Of a stretch of DNA of 64,000 nt, positions 44,765-55,111 are shown piece by piece (within the stretch, counting starts at the first letter, position 1; every line of letters starts with the position of its first letter). The stretch lies in assembly GCA_965221485.1 (NCBI GenBank), contig OZ244893.1, positions 2,604,001 through 2,668,000 on the forward strand. Direction: 5' to 3'. The notes under the pieces are model-generated. The model searched no databases. It saw nothing but the letters and a program-made list of their open reading frames with translations, and was not told the DNA's origin. The translations under genes were made by a program, and so were the position numbers. This DNA comes from JAJEBT01 sp965221485 (GTDB taxonomy: Bacteria; Pseudomonadota; Alphaproteobacteria; MPNO01; UBA830).

Positions 44765-45534
44765 ACTTCCTCGATGTTCAGGACATTACGGTCCGCTTTG
44801 GCGGACTCTCGGCGCTGGAAAACGTAACCTTCTCGGCACAACGGAACGAGATTTTTTCCATCGTGGGCCCCAATGGTGCCGGGAAATCAACGCTCTTCAA
44901 TGTGATCTCCCGCTTCTACGAACCCCGATCCGGAGAGTTTCGCCTAGAAGGCAACAATCTTCTCGCCTGTTCGCCCGCGCAGATTGCCGGACTCGGCATC
45001 GCGCGTACCTTCCAGAACACGGAGCTGTTCGAACACTCGACGGTTCTGCAGAACCTCCTGATCGGGCGCCATACGCGATGCCGGACCTCCATGATGGCGC
45101 AGCTCGCGTTTGCTCCCGGTGTGCGCCGGGAAGAAATGGCACATCGGGACGCGATCGAGCGCATCATCGATTTCCTCGACCTCCAGCCATACCGAGAGAA
45201 GATGATCGCAGGCCTTCCCTACGGCGTCCGCAAGGTTGTGGAAATCGGCCGGGCACTCGCCATGGAACCGAAACTGATCCTCCTGGACGAACCTGCATCG
45301 GGCCTTTCCATGGAGGAAACCAGTGACATGCGGTTCTGGATAGACGATATCAGAACCCAGCTCGGAGTGACCGTCCTGATGGTTGAACACAACATGAGGC
45401 TGGTCTCGGCCTTGTCTGACCGCGTTCTGGTTCTGGCCGAGGGCAGGGTTATCGCTTTGGGGACCCCCGCTGAAGTGCAGTCGGACCCCAGGGTAATCGA
45501 AGCCTATCTCGGCGCAAACGCGACCACCCAATGA
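44761..45534 (+). CDS. livG: ABC transporter ATP-binding protein LivG
   Basis: The 257-residue ATPase has Walker A GPNGAGKS at 36-43, the LivG-typical IARTFQNTELFEHSTVLQNLLIGRH, a signature-like PYGVRKVVEIGRAL, Walker B LILLDEPASGLS and the switch histidine in VLMVEHNM. The C-terminal PAEVQSDPRVIEAYLG is usual for LivG. It overlaps livM and livF by four bases each. Confidence 0.95.
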   Translation: MNFLDVQDITVRFGGLSALENVTFSAQRNEIFSIVGPNGAGKSTLFNVISRFYEPRSGEFRLEGNNLLACSPAQIAGLGIARTFQNTELFEHSTVLQNLLIGRHTRCRTSMMAQLAFAPGVRREEMAHRDAIERIIDFLDLQPYREKMIAGLPYGVRKVVEIGRALAMEPKLILLDEPASGLSMEETSDMRFWIDDIRTQLGVTVLMVEHNMRLVSALSDRVLVLAEGRVIALGTPAEVQSDPRVIEAYLGANATTQ

Positions 45535-46304
45535 GCACCGCAGTCCTTCAGATCCGGAATCTCGAGAGCTTTTACGGGCCGGTCATGGCAATCCGCGGCG
45601 TCAGTCTCGACGTTCGCGAAGGGACCATAGTGGCGGTCCTTGGCGCAAACGGAGCCGGAAAAACGACCCTGCTGAGAACCATTTCCGGCATCATGGACCC
45701 GGAAAAAGGTGAAATTCTCCTGAATGGGGAAGCCATAGAACGCGGCGATCCGGACCGCATCGTCCGCAAGGGTGTTGTTCATGTTCCCGAGGGCAGGGAA
45801 GTGTTTCCGCTGCTCACCGTCTCGGAAAACCTTCTGATGGGCGCCTATACGAGGGGCAACGACAGCCTTGATGAGGATTTCCGGACCATCTTCCAATATT
45901 TTCCCGTTCTCGAGGAACGGCTTCGCCAGCCTGCCGGCACCCTTTCCGGCGGGGAACAACAGATGCTGGCAATCGCCCGCGGGCTCATGGCACGGCCAAC
46001 GGTCATGTTGCTCGACGAACCATCGCTGGGCCTGTCGCCAATCATGGTGAGCGACATCTTCGATATTCTCCATCGCATGAAGGAAGAGCGCGGCATGACC
46101 ATGCTGCTGGTCGAACAAAATGCGAGAAGAGCCCTTCATCTCGCCGATTTCGGCTATGTGATGGAAACAGGACAGATTGTCATGGAAGGATCTGCGAGAC
46201 ATCTCGAACAAAGTCGGGACATCCAGGAATTCTACCTTGGCGTACAGGAAACAGGACCTCTCACGGAGCGGCGCTGGAAGCGCCGGAAGACCTGGAGGTC
46301 GTAG
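45531..46304 (+). CDS. livF: ABC transporter ATP-binding protein LivF
   Basis: The 257-residue ATPase has Walker A GANGAGKT at 38-45, VVHVPEGREVFPLLTVSENLLMGAY typical of LivF, the signature LSGGEQQMLAIARGL, Walker B VMLLDEPSLGLSP and the switch region MLLVEQNA. It is the second ATPase of the transporter, and its gene ends 9 bp before the acyl-CoA synthetase gene. Confidence 0.95.
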   Translation: MSTAVLQIRNLESFYGPVMAIRGVSLDVREGTIVAVLGANGAGKTTLLRTISGIMDPEKGEILLNGEAIERGDPDRIVRKGVVHVPEGREVFPLLTVSENLLMGAYTRGNDSLDEDFRTIFQYFPVLEERLRQPAGTLSGGEQQMLAIARGLMARPTVMLLDEPSLGLSPIMVSDIFDILHRMKEERGMTMLLVEQNARRALHLADFGYVMETGQIVMEGSARHLEQSRDIQEFYLGVQETGPLTERRWKRRKTWRS

Positions 46305-46313
46305 AGCACAAAA

Positions 46314-48191
46314 ATGCACAGCGTTCCGGGAAAAATAACGAACCGGCAAACGGATCCAGAACCGGTGGACCCCGGTACAGGTCTCCATGTGATTGACGGC
46401 TGCGATACGCTTCCAAAACTGTTCCTCCTGCGCTGTGAGACTCTTGGCAGGCAGACGGCCCATAGGGAAAAGACACTGGGTGTCTGGAAGAGTCATAGCT
46501 GGACAGATTTTCTCGAAGCCGCGCGCGCTATCGGTCTTGGCCTCGCAGCCCTCGGTCTGAAGCGCGGTGAGGTGGTATCGATCCTTTCTGAAGACAACAA
46601 GGAATGGATTTATGCGGATCTCGGGATCCAGTGTGTCGGCGGGATTGTCACCGGAATCTATCCGACCGACAGCGCCGCGCAGCTTGCGTATCTGCTCAAG
46701 GACTCAACGAGCCGGTTTGTGATCGTCGAGGATGCCGAGCAACTCGACAAATTCCTGCAAATTCGCCACCAGACCCCCGGGATCCGAAAATGTATCGTTC
46801 TCGACCGCAAGGGCCTCCATGACTTTGCCGATGAACAGGTTCTGTTTCTCGACACGCTCTGTGAGATCGGCCGGAAGGAACAGGAACGGGACCCCGAACG
46901 GTTCCTGCGCGAAACAGGAGCCTCCAGACCCGGTGATACCGCCATCCTGATCTACACGTCGGGCACCACGGGCCCGCCCAAGGGCGCAATGATCTCGCAC
47001 GAAAACATTATCAGCTCGACAGCCTCCATTCTCGGCGTACTGCCTTCAGAGGAAGGAGCGGAACAACTCTGTTTCCTGCCGCTCTGTCATATCCTCGAAA
47101 GGCTGGTCTCGGTATTCGTTCCAATGGCTTCGAAATCGGTAGTCAATTTCGCTGAAAGCGTTGAGACGGTCTTCGACAACCTGCGAGAAGTATCGCCCGC
47201 GGCGTTCACAGCCGTGCCGCGCATCTGGGAAAAGATCCATTCCCGGATCTCGGTACTGTCCCGGGAGGCGTCCCCGGTTGGCCGGTGGGCCTATGGGCGG
47301 GCCCTCGCATGCGGTCTGGAAAGAGCCGGCTTTCTCCTGGAGGAGCGCCCCGTTCCTGTTCTGCTGGAAGCAAGATTCCGGTTGTGGGACCGGCTTGTAT
47401 TCGCCAACCTGCGACGAATGATCGGCCTCGACAATGTCCGGTATGCCGGCACCGGAGCGGCGCCGATATCTCCCGATCTCGTGAAGTGGTACTGGGCAAT
47501 CGGCGTTGTCATGCTGGAAGGCTACGGCCTGACCGAAAGTTCCGGTATTCTGTCGATCAATCGTTCAGACCGGAAAAAACTGGGTTCAATCGGACCTGCA
47601 ACGCCGGGGGTAGACATCAGGATCGCCACTGACGGGGAAATCCTGGCCAGAGGGCCATTGGTCTTCAAGGGCTACTGGAATGCTCCGCCACTCACCGCCG
47701 AAACCATACGCGATGGCTGGCTCCATACCGGAGATCTCGGCCGTATCGACGACGACGGCTTCTACTGGATCACGGGACGCATCAAGGACATCATCATCAC
47801 CGCTGGCGGCAAGAATATCAGTCCGGCAGCCATCGAAAATCAACTGAAGTTCTCCCCCTATGTTTCGGACGCTATAGTGATCGGAGACAAGCGGCGGTAC
47901 CTCACGGCGCTCGTCATCATTGATCAGGAGAATGTGGAGAGGTTCGCACAGGAGAATCGTATACCGTTTTCCGATTTCGCTTCGCTCTGCGCCGCTGATT
48001 CCGTTCAGACGTTGATTCGCGAAGAGATCGAGGCAGTCAATGCCGACCTGGCGCCGGTGGAACAACTGAAGGATTTTCGCCTGATTGATGTACTCCTCAC
48101 ACCGGAGGATGACGAGTTGACCCCAACCCTGAAACTCCGGCGTGGATTTGTCGAAAAACGACATGAAACCTTGATCGCTCAGATGTATTGA
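46314..48191 (+). CDS. Long-chain acyl-CoA synthetase-like AMP-forming ligase (FAA1 type)
   Basis: The 625-residue protein has the P-loop ILIYTSGTTGPPKGAMISHENI, the eukaryote-like long insert, MLEGYGLTESSGILSINR, GWLHTGDLGRIDDDGFYWITGRIKDIIITAGGKNISPAAIEN, and a C-terminal EDDELTPTLKLRR with the lysine region. It would activate an imported acid to its CoA ester. Its place between livF and livK strongly links it to the transporter's cargo, so that cargo is more likely a carboxylic acid than an amino acid. Confidence 0.92.
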   Translation: MHSVPGKITNRQTDPEPVDPGTGLHVIDGCDTLPKLFLLRCETLGRQTAHREKTLGVWKSHSWTDFLEAARAIGLGLAALGLKRGEVVSILSEDNKEWIYADLGIQCVGGIVTGIYPTDSAAQLAYLLKDSTSRFVIVEDAEQLDKFLQIRHQTPGIRKCIVLDRKGLHDFADEQVLFLDTLCEIGRKEQERDPERFLRETGASRPGDTAILIYTSGTTGPPKGAMISHENIISSTASILGVLPSEEGAEQLCFLPLCHILERLVSVFVPMASKSVVNFAESVETVFDNLREVSPAAFTAVPRIWEKIHSRISVLSREASPVGRWAYGRALACGLERAGFLLEERPVPVLLEARFRLWDRLVFANLRRMIGLDNVRYAGTGAAPISPDLVKWYWAIGVVMLEGYGLTESSGILSINRSDRKKLGSIGPATPGVDIRIATDGEILARGPLVFKGYWNAPPLTAETIRDGWLHTGDLGRIDDDGFYWITGRIKDIIITAGGKNISPAAIENQLKFSPYVSDAIVIGDKRRYLTALVIIDQENVERFAQENRIPFSDFASLCAADSVQTLIREEIEAVNADLAPVEQLKDFRLIDVLLTPEDDELTPTLKLRRGFVEKRHETLIAQMY

Positions 48192-48209
48192 CCGGAAAGG
48201 AGATCAGGA

Positions 48210-49361
48210 ATGAGAGTATCAGCATGGATCGCTGTTGCGGCTCTTGCCGCGACCCCCGCTTTTGCGGATCAGGGCGTCAGCGGGAACGAAATCGTCATCG
48301 GTTCGGTAAGCGACTTGTCCGGACCCTTCGCAGCCTTCGGAGCCCCCTCCATCAAGGCCGCACAACTTCACTTCAAGGCAATAAACGCATCCGGCGGGAT
48401 CCATGGCCGCAAAATCCGCTTCATCGTGGAAGACAGCAGCTATCAGATGCCCAAGGCCCTGCAAGGCTATAACAAGCTTGTCAATCGCGACAAGGTGTTC
48501 GCAATGTTCCTTGCGCTCGGAACCCCGATGAACCTCGCCGGTTTCAAGTTGACGACCCCGAAAAACATTCCCAACGTCTTCCCCATGTCGTCGGCCCGTC
48601 AAATGCTCAGCGAACCGATGCGCCTGCGTTTCGCCGGGTCTACCTTCTACTATGATGAACTGAGGCAGGCGTCGCGTTACCTCGCGAAAAACGAGGGTGT
48701 ATCCAAACTCTGCACGATGTATATCCCGACCGATTTCGGCAAGGAGATACAGGCTGCACTGCTTGACGAGGCCAGGGAAAACGCGGCCTTGAGCTACGTT
48801 TCGGAAACCGCTCACAGACCGGATGAATCTGACTTCGTCGGCTCTCTGCAAAAGCTGAAAGCCGCTGGATGCCAGTTGATCGGCCTGGCGCTTGGTGTTC
48901 GCCAGGTCATCACCGTTCTCGGCACCGCAAAGAAACTTGGCCTTGCCGATCTGAAATTCATCGGTTCGTCAGGGGCGTTCCACACCGTGATCGCAAAAGT
49001 ACCGGGAGGTGTGACAGAGGGTTTCTATGCAGCTGCCGGCTGGTCAGACCTCGCCACACGGGCCGACAGGAACGAACCTGCAGCGTTCATCAAGGCTTAT
49101 ATGGAGGCTTACGGGAATTTTCCCGGCACCGGGGCGTTGCTCGGATTTGCCGGTGCCGTGCAGCTGACCACCGTGCTGGAGAAAGCAGGGCGGGACCTCA
49201 ACGTTGACAGCTTCCTCAAGGCCATGGAGAGCCTCGACTATTACGACCCCTATCTCGACGCCCGGATTTCCTACACCGCGGACGATCATCAGGGTGCCGA
49301 GACCGTCGTGCTGTCGGTGGTCGAAGGAGGCAACTGGAAGGAATTGACGCGTTTCAAATAA
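48210..49361 (+). CDS. livK: ABC transporter substrate-binding protein LivK
   Basis: The 383-residue protein has a signal peptide (MRVSAWIAVAALAATPAFA) and a type I periplasmic binding fold: EIVIGSVSDLSGPFAAFGAPSIKAAQLHFKAINASGGIHGRKI, then IVEDSSYQMPKALQGYNKLVN. AAGGAG precedes the ATG. It captures the cargo for livHMGF. The binding-site residues do not allow the substrate to be read. Confidence 0.93.
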   Translation: MRVSAWIAVAALAATPAFADQGVSGNEIVIGSVSDLSGPFAAFGAPSIKAAQLHFKAINASGGIHGRKIRFIVEDSSYQMPKALQGYNKLVNRDKVFAMFLALGTPMNLAGFKLTTPKNIPNVFPMSSARQMLSEPMRLRFAGSTFYYDELRQASRYLAKNEGVSKLCTMYIPTDFGKEIQAALLDEARENAALSYVSETAHRPDESDFVGSLQKLKAAGCQLIGLALGVRQVITVLGTAKKLGLADLKFIGSSGAFHTVIAKVPGGVTEGFYAAAGWSDLATRADRNEPAAFIKAYMEAYGNFPGTGALLGFAGAVQLTTVLEKAGRDLNVDSFLKAMESLDYYDPYLDARISYTADDHQGAETVVLSVVEGGNWKELTRFK

Positions 49362-49379
49362 CGATCCGTCGTTGCAACG

Positions 49380-51707
49380 CTAGTTCCTGAGTGGTTTTCC
49401 TGTCTCCAGCATATGCTCCATCCGCGCAACGGTGGCCGGCATGCGGATCAGGGCCAGAACTGCCTTGCGTTCCAGTTCGGAAAACCGCTCTTCAGGTGTG
49501 TCCCGGGTGATGTCGGTGTCGCCACCAGTCAGCACGGCCCCGAGGTGATCGACAACGACGAGGTCGTGGGCCGTCGCCTTGCCGGTCTTCGCAAGCCCCT
49601 TGACCGCCATCTTCAAGGCAATACGGCCGGTCTTTCCGGGAAGCCGGACAATGGCCGGAACCGGCGCCGCATAGTCTTTCGAGAGTTCCAGCGCCCGGGC
49701 CCTTGCATCAGCCAGCAAGCGGTCCGGGTTGGCGCTGATTCCATCGCTCGCACGCAGAAAGCCCAACCTCCGGGCCTCCTTGGCCGAGCGGGACACCCTG
49801 GCGAGACCAATGGTCTCGAACACCCTCGAAATCGCTGTCATCGCGCCCCCGGTTCCGGGCCCCTTCGAGGCAAGTGCCCGCAGCAGCATCTCTTTGCAGC
49901 CGCCCCATCCAGGTACAATCCCGACGCCGACCTCCACCAGACCCAGATAGCTTTCGGAATGGGCCTGCACTGCATCACAATGCAGCAGGACTTCACATCC
50001 TCCCCCAAGGGCCATACCGGACGGGGCACCGACAACCGGAAACGGGGCGAACTTTAGCGCGTTGAAAGCGTTTTGACCGTCTTCCACGGTCGACTCGACC
50101 AGACCCCACGCGCCGACATTGAGGCTGAACAATGCATGGCCCAGGTTCATCCCCACTGAAAAGTTACGGCCTTCATTGTGGATCACGAGAGCTGTCATTC
50201 CGCGGCTCACGATTTCGACCGATTTCCCGATCATATCCAGCGTGCCTGAATCGATGGCATTCATCTTGGTATGGAATTCAAGGCAGGCAACCCCGTCCCC
50301 GATGTCCCACAGGCTCGCCGAACCATTACTCGCCAAAGGCGGTCCCGAAAGCTTGACATCGGAGAGAAGCAGCACGCCCGGAGGCCGCTCAACCGGGACA
50401 TAACGTCCTGCCGAAACCAGCTGTTCCCGGCGGCCCTCCTTCACCCGGTAAAACCCGCCGCTGTCTGCGGCCGACCTGAGACCTGGCGAGACTTCGCGTC
50501 CCTCGCCGGCAAGCCTTTCCGCAAACCAGTCGGCACCAATATCGTCGATCAGTTCGAACGGGCCGCGTTTCCAGTTGTACCCGAGACGCATGGCGCGATC
50601 GATCGCTTCGATCCCGTCAGCAACATCGGGCACGAGACCAACCGCATAGGCGAGCGTGGCCGACATGACCTCCCAGGCATAAAGGCCGGTTTGATCAGGG
50701 AACTCGAAAAGGTCACGCAGCGAATTTCCTGCCTGTTCGATGCTTTCCAGCCGAGGGCGCTCGGCGGGCTTGTATTCACCCGACCGAAGGTCAATGACCT
50801 GCTTTTCCCTTTGTTCGGAAGCCGGGTTGAGCCGGTAGAAACCGCCTTTCCCCTTGCGGCCGATATATCCGTCCCTGATCATGTTCCTGATGATTTCCGG
50901 TTCGCTATAAACGGCATGGAGCGGATCATCAGGGGACAGCGCATCCCTGAGACTGCGGCCGACCAGTGGCATCAGATCAAGGCCTACGAGATCCATCAGC
51001 CCGAAAACCCCCGTTTTTGGCGCGCCGATCGGGCGGCCCATCAGGGCATCGGCTTCTTCGACAGTCACAGAGCCTTCCAGCGGGGCACGGATCGCCGAAG
51101 ACATCCAGAACATACCGATACGATTGGCGATGAAGCCGGGCGTGTCCTTGCATATGACCACGCTCTTGCCGAGCCTTCGGTCAGCAAAATCCGAAACGGC
51201 AGCCAAAGCATCGCTGCGCACCGCCGGACCCGCCACCACCTCAAGCAGACGCATGTAACGTGGCGGGTTGAAGAAATGAGTGATCAGGAAGTCCCGCTCG
51301 AAGCTCTTCGGCAATCCACGGACCAGGACGCTCCGGGGAATCGTTGATGTGTTCGACGAAACAACCGAGCCGCGCTTTCGAACTGCATCAATCTGGCGAT
51401 AGACAGCCTGCTTGATCTCTATCCGCTCCGTTACCGCCTCGAGAATCCAGTCGGCATCTCCGGCAAGGTGCAGATGATCCTCGATATTGCCGGTAACAAT
51501 ACGCTTGGCGTCGGACCTGTCCATGAACGGAGCAGGATCGGTCTTGAGCATCCGGGCAATCGCGTCTTCAGCCAGTGCGTTGCGGTTACGGCTCCCCTCC
51601 GGCGGGACATCAAGGAGTACAACTTCGTGGCCACAACTGGCCATATGGGCAGCAATGGCGCCACCCATCAGCCCCGCCCCGATGACGGCGACTTTCTCGA
51701 TGGGCAT
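49380..51707 (-). CDS. 3-hydroxyacyl-CoA dehydrogenase/enoyl-CoA hydratase fusion
   Basis: The 775-residue fusion begins with the NAD-binding GAGLMGGAIAAHMASCGHEV near residue 9. A 3-hydroxyacyl-CoA dehydrogenase region follows (FLITHFFNPPRYMRLLEVVAGP; CKDTPGFIANRIG). The C-terminal enoyl-CoA hydratase part has GMALGGGCEVLLHCD and SYLGLVEVGVGIVPGWGG, with both catalytic glutamates present. This order, dehydrogenase first, differs from E. coli FadB. It oxidises and hydrates acyl-CoA intermediates in beta-oxidation. Its ATG overlaps the thiolase stop (TGATG). The longer upstream frame overlaps the thiolase gene and is rejected. Confidence 0.94.
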   Translation of the reverse strand: MPIEKVAVIGAGLMGGAIAAHMASCGHEVVLLDVPPEGSRNRNALAEDAIARMLKTDPAPFMDRSDAKRIVTGNIEDHLHLAGDADWILEAVTERIEIKQAVYRQIDAVRKRGSVVSSNTSTIPRSVLVRGLPKSFERDFLITHFFNPPRYMRLLEVVAGPAVRSDALAAVSDFADRRLGKSVVICKDTPGFIANRIGMFWMSSAIRAPLEGSVTVEEADALMGRPIGAPKTGVFGLMDLVGLDLMPLVGRSLRDALSPDDPLHAVYSEPEIIRNMIRDGYIGRKGKGGFYRLNPASEQREKQVIDLRSGEYKPAERPRLESIEQAGNSLRDLFEFPDQTGLYAWEVMSATLAYAVGLVPDVADGIEAIDRAMRLGYNWKRGPFELIDDIGADWFAERLAGEGREVSPGLRSAADSGGFYRVKEGRREQLVSAGRYVPVERPPGVLLLSDVKLSGPPLASNGSASLWDIGDGVACLEFHTKMNAIDSGTLDMIGKSVEIVSRGMTALVIHNEGRNFSVGMNLGHALFSLNVGAWGLVESTVEDGQNAFNALKFAPFPVVGAPSGMALGGGCEVLLHCDAVQAHSESYLGLVEVGVGIVPGWGGCKEMLLRALASKGPGTGGAMTAISRVFETIGLARVSRSAKEARRLGFLRASDGISANPDRLLADARARALELSKDYAAPVPAIVRLPGKTGRIALKMAVKGLAKTGKATAHDLVVVDHLGAVLTGGDTDITRDTPEERFSELERKAVLALIRMPATVARMEHMLETGKPLRN

Positions 51708-52843
51708 CACGCAGCCTCTAGCACCGTGGAGATGCCCTGACCGCCTCCAATACACTGCGTGACCAGCGCATGCTGCTTGTCCTCGCGATGGAGAAGCTGC
51801 GCCGCCTTGCCGGTAATGCGCGCTCCGGTTGCCCCGAGCGGGTGGCCGATTGCAATGGCCCCTCCGTCCACATTCATGCATTCCGGATCGATTGACAGTT
51901 CCCGCATGCAGGCCAGCGCCTGCGCAGCAAAGGCTTCGTTGAGCTCGACCAGATCGATGTCAGCCATGGTCAGACCGGCTCGTGCGAGCGCCTTCTCGGA
52001 TGACACAACGGGGCCATAGCCCATGATCTCCGGTGCACAACCGGCGACGGCGATTGATTTGATCCGGGCGAGCACAACGAGACCGTTCCGCGCGGCATAC
52101 TCCTCGGTACAGACGAGCACAGCCGCCGCACCGTCTGTGAGCGGCGACGAGGTACCGGCCGTAACCGTGCCTTCGGCATCAAAGGCCGGATCAAGACCGG
52201 ACAGCACTTCTGCGGTCGTTCCCGGACGAATGCATCCATCCCGATCGACCGGACCACCTGCCGTCTCGACGGAAATGACTTCACCGGTGAATTTTCCATC
52301 TTCCCAGGCGGCCGCCGCGCGGGCATGGCTTGCCACTGCAAGCTCCTCCTGTTCGGCGCGTGTGATCTGATATTTGCGTGCGAGATTTTCAGCGGTATCG
52401 CCCATCGAGATGTAGGCGTCCTCGTTCTTTTCATAGAGGTCAGGGTTCGGCGCCGGATTGAAACCCCCCATCGGAACCCGGCTCATCGATTCGACGCCGG
52501 CACAGACAAATACCTCGCCGGCACCCATGCAAATGGCACCGGCTGCAATATGGATCGCCTGCATTGATGAACCGCAAAAGCGGTTGACAGTGGCGCCCGC
52601 AACCGAAATCGGAAGGTCCGCGATCAGACCGACCATGCGCCCCATATTGAAACCCTGCTCGCCTTCGGGAAACGCGCAGCCGATGATGAGATCCTCGATT
52701 TCCGCAGCATTCACCCCGGTCTGGGCCAGCAGTCCGCACACCACCTCGGCTGCGAGATCATCAGATCTCTTTTCCACCAGCGCACCCTTGTGAGCGAAAT
52801 GGAAGGGTGAGCGGACATAGCCTGCGATAACGGGAGTGTTCAT
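51707..52843 (-). CDS. Acetyl-CoA acyltransferase (thiolase)
   Basis: The 378-residue thiolase has the nucleophile Cys90 in VNRFCGSSMQAIHI, His334 in GGAIAIGHPLGATGAR and Cys364 in TQCIGGGQG. It splits 3-ketoacyl-CoA with CoA. The ATG at 52843 has GAGG about 10 nt upstream. It heads a two-gene minus-strand operon with the dehydrogenase/hydratase fusion and is divergent from the acyl-CoA dehydrogenase gene. Confidence 0.95.
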   Translation of the reverse strand: MNTPVIAGYVRSPFHFAHKGALVEKRSDDLAAEVVCGLLAQTGVNAAEIEDLIIGCAFPEGEQGFNMGRMVGLIADLPISVAGATVNRFCGSSMQAIHIAAGAICMGAGEVFVCAGVESMSRVPMGGFNPAPNPDLYEKNEDAYISMGDTAENLARKYQITRAEQEELAVASHARAAAAWEDGKFTGEVISVETAGGPVDRDGCIRPGTTAEVLSGLDPAFDAEGTVTAGTSSPLTDGAAAVLVCTEEYAARNGLVVLARIKSIAVAGCAPEIMGYGPVVSSEKALARAGLTMADIDLVELNEAFAAQALACMRELSIDPECMNVDGGAIAIGHPLGATGARITGKAAQLLHREDKQHALVTQCIGGGQGISTVLEAA

Positions 52844-53072
52844 GGTCGAGGACCTCGCGCTCTAGGGAACATGACGCTTTCCGGCGGCGATCCGCAGCCG
52901 ATCAGGCCCGCTGGCTGTGTGCTGCCAACGCCGAAGCAGAAGCCGGAAAATATGCTGAGCCTCTGTCCTATCGTCAAGACGTGGATTTCATCTGCGCTAC
53001 CGTTATGCTCGCATCGAGAGTCCGGGCACGGCATTATCCACCACAGCCCTGCGGAAACGCGGAGAGACCACC
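52844..53072. promoter_or_regulatory. Divergent promoter region between thiolase and acyl-CoA dehydrogenase
   Basis: The 229 bp between two divergent beta-oxidation units should hold both promoters and perhaps a shared regulator site. No clear inverted repeat or strong -35/-10 pair was seen by eye. Confidence 0.45.
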
Positions 53073-54851
53073 ATGCAGACTTACAGGGCGCCCCTGAGAG
53101 ACATGCGCTTCCTGCTCAACGAGCTTCTGGACACGAGTGTCCTCGCCACACTGTCCGGATATGAAGAGGTCACTCCTGATGTGATCGACGCCGTGATCGT
53201 GGAGGGGGCCAGGCTGTGCGAGGACACGCTGCTGCCGCTGAACCGGACTGGTGACGAGGAGGGATGCCAGTATGAAAACGGTCTGGTTCGCACACCCCGC
53301 GGATTCAAGGAAGCCTATCAACGATTTGTGGAAGCCGGCTGGACCGGTATGACGATATCTCCGGCTTATGGTGGCCAGGGGTTACCAGAGCTTGTAAGCG
53401 TGGCTTTTGACGAAATGGTTTGCTCCAGCAATCTCGCTCTGGGTTCCTATCCGCTACTCTCGCGGGGCGCAGCCGCACTGATCGAGACCCATGCCGCGGA
53501 TCATCTCAAACAGGCCTTTCTGCCCCGGCTGGCCGACGGCAGCTGGAGCGGTACGATGTGCCTCACCGAGTCCCATTGCGGAACCGACCTCGGCCAGATC
53601 CGTACGCGGGCCGCTCCCCTGGAAGGCGGACGCTACGCAATCTCGGGTACGAAAATCTTTATTTCAGCCGGAGAACATGACCTGACCGAAAACATTATCC
53701 ATCTTGTACTCGCGAAGCTGCCCGATGCGCCGCCGGGCGTGCGTGGTATCAGCCTGTTCCTTGTTCCCAAGCGCAAGCTGAATTCCGCGGGCGGGGCCGG
53801 GCCATCCAACGGCGTGCGATGCGGATCAATCGAGCAAAAGATGGGAATCCACGGGTCCGCAACCTGCGTCCTGCATTTCGAAGACGCCGAAGGTTATCTG
53901 GTCGGCAAACCCCACGAGGGGCTTCGCTGCATGTTTACCATGATGAATGCGGCCCGCCTCGGAGTGGGACTGCAGGGCCTCGGTGTCGGCGAGACGGCCT
54001 ATCAGAGTGCCGCAACCTATGCCAGGGAGCGGCGCCAGGGGCGTTCGGTCAGGGGCGCTGTCGAACCCGGCGAACCTGCCGATCCGATTATCGTTCACCC
54101 GGATGTACGCCGCATGCTGCTCACCGCCCGGGCGCTCAACGAAGGGGCCCGCGCTCTGGCCTACTGGGTTGCGCTGCAACTGGACATTTCGCGCGCCCAT
54201 CCCGACGCATCGGTACGCGAGGATGCCGATGAACTCGTTCAACTGATGACGCCGATCATCAAGGCCTTCTTCACCGATTATGGTTTCGAGGCCACCAACC
54301 TTGCCGTTCAAATTCACGGCGGCCACGGCTATATCCGCGAACAGGGTATGGAACAGCTGGTGCGCGATGCACGCATCGGCCAGATCTATGAAGGTGCAAA
54401 CGGCATCCAGGCGCTTGACCTGGTCGCACGCAAACTTCCCAGACGCGCCGGACGATTGTTGCGGCATTTTTTCCATCCTGCCGTCACGCTCCTCAGCGAA
54501 AACCGTGACGACCCCGCGCTCGGCGACATATTCCGACCGGTAGAGAAGGCACTCGGCAAACTCCAGACGGCAACCCTTGCGATCGCGCAGCGCGGTATGG
54601 GCGATCCTGAAGAAGCCGCGGCTGCGGCATCCGATTATCTGAAGATGTTCGGTCTGGTAGCTGTCGGCTATATGTGGTGTCGCATGGCAAAGCTTGCTGT
54701 CGAAAAGCAGGATGGCGACGCGTTCTACGAGGCGAAACTGAAAACTGCGCGATTTTACGTCCAGAAAATCCTGCCCGACACCGCGACCCTGTTCCTGAAG
54801 ATCATGGCCGGCAAATCGACCGTCATGGCCCATCGCACGGACGAATTCTGA
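53073..54851 (+). CDS. Acyl-CoA dehydrogenase, DmdC-like family
   Basis: The 592-residue flavoprotein matches the long acyl-CoA dehydrogenases related to 3-methylmercaptopropionyl-CoA dehydrogenase: YRAPLRDMRFLLNELLD at the N-terminus, YGGQGLPELVSVAFDEM, GTMCLTESHCGTDLGQIRTRA, and ISGTKIFISAGEHDLTENIIHLVLAKLPDAP. The C-terminal region GGHGYIREQGMEQLVRDARI precedes an extra domain as in the family. It makes enoyl-CoA for the hydratase. GGAGAG lies 7 nt before the ATG. The DmdC name is structural; no other DMSP genes are present. Confidence 0.92.
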   Translation: MQTYRAPLRDMRFLLNELLDTSVLATLSGYEEVTPDVIDAVIVEGARLCEDTLLPLNRTGDEEGCQYENGLVRTPRGFKEAYQRFVEAGWTGMTISPAYGGQGLPELVSVAFDEMVCSSNLALGSYPLLSRGAAALIETHAADHLKQAFLPRLADGSWSGTMCLTESHCGTDLGQIRTRAAPLEGGRYAISGTKIFISAGEHDLTENIIHLVLAKLPDAPPGVRGISLFLVPKRKLNSAGGAGPSNGVRCGSIEQKMGIHGSATCVLHFEDAEGYLVGKPHEGLRCMFTMMNAARLGVGLQGLGVGETAYQSAATYARERRQGRSVRGAVEPGEPADPIIVHPDVRRMLLTARALNEGARALAYWVALQLDISRAHPDASVREDADELVQLMTPIIKAFFTDYGFEATNLAVQIHGGHGYIREQGMEQLVRDARIGQIYEGANGIQALDLVARKLPRRAGRLLRHFFHPAVTLLSENRDDPALGDIFRPVEKALGKLQTATLAIAQRGMGDPEEAAAAASDYLKMFGLVAVGYMWCRMAKLAVEKQDGDAFYEAKLKTARFYVQKILPDTATLFLKIMAGKSTVMAHRTDEF

Positions 54852-55111
54852 GACCGCACAGTCGCCGAAATCTGGCTTCAGACCATGAAGGCAACGGCGC
54901 CCTGACATCTTCCCGGAAAACGGTTTCGAAGGGCCCGGGAAGCGCGGTCCTTCCGATCTGTGATGGCAGCATGTAGGAACGGCGCAGCTCTCCAGAGGCG
55001 GGCGGTCTTTCCATCTCGCACTGGAAAACGTAATCTGACCCGGTTCCGGCGCGACGGTAATTTCTGGCGTGCCACATACAAGTCACCGCCCCATGTGGAC
55101 TCGAGCCGTAC

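Noticed and set aside
53073..54851. A DMSP degradation cluster (DmdC)
   Set aside because: The dehydrogenase is of the DmdC family, but no dmdA, dmdB or dmdD is present and the family is broad.
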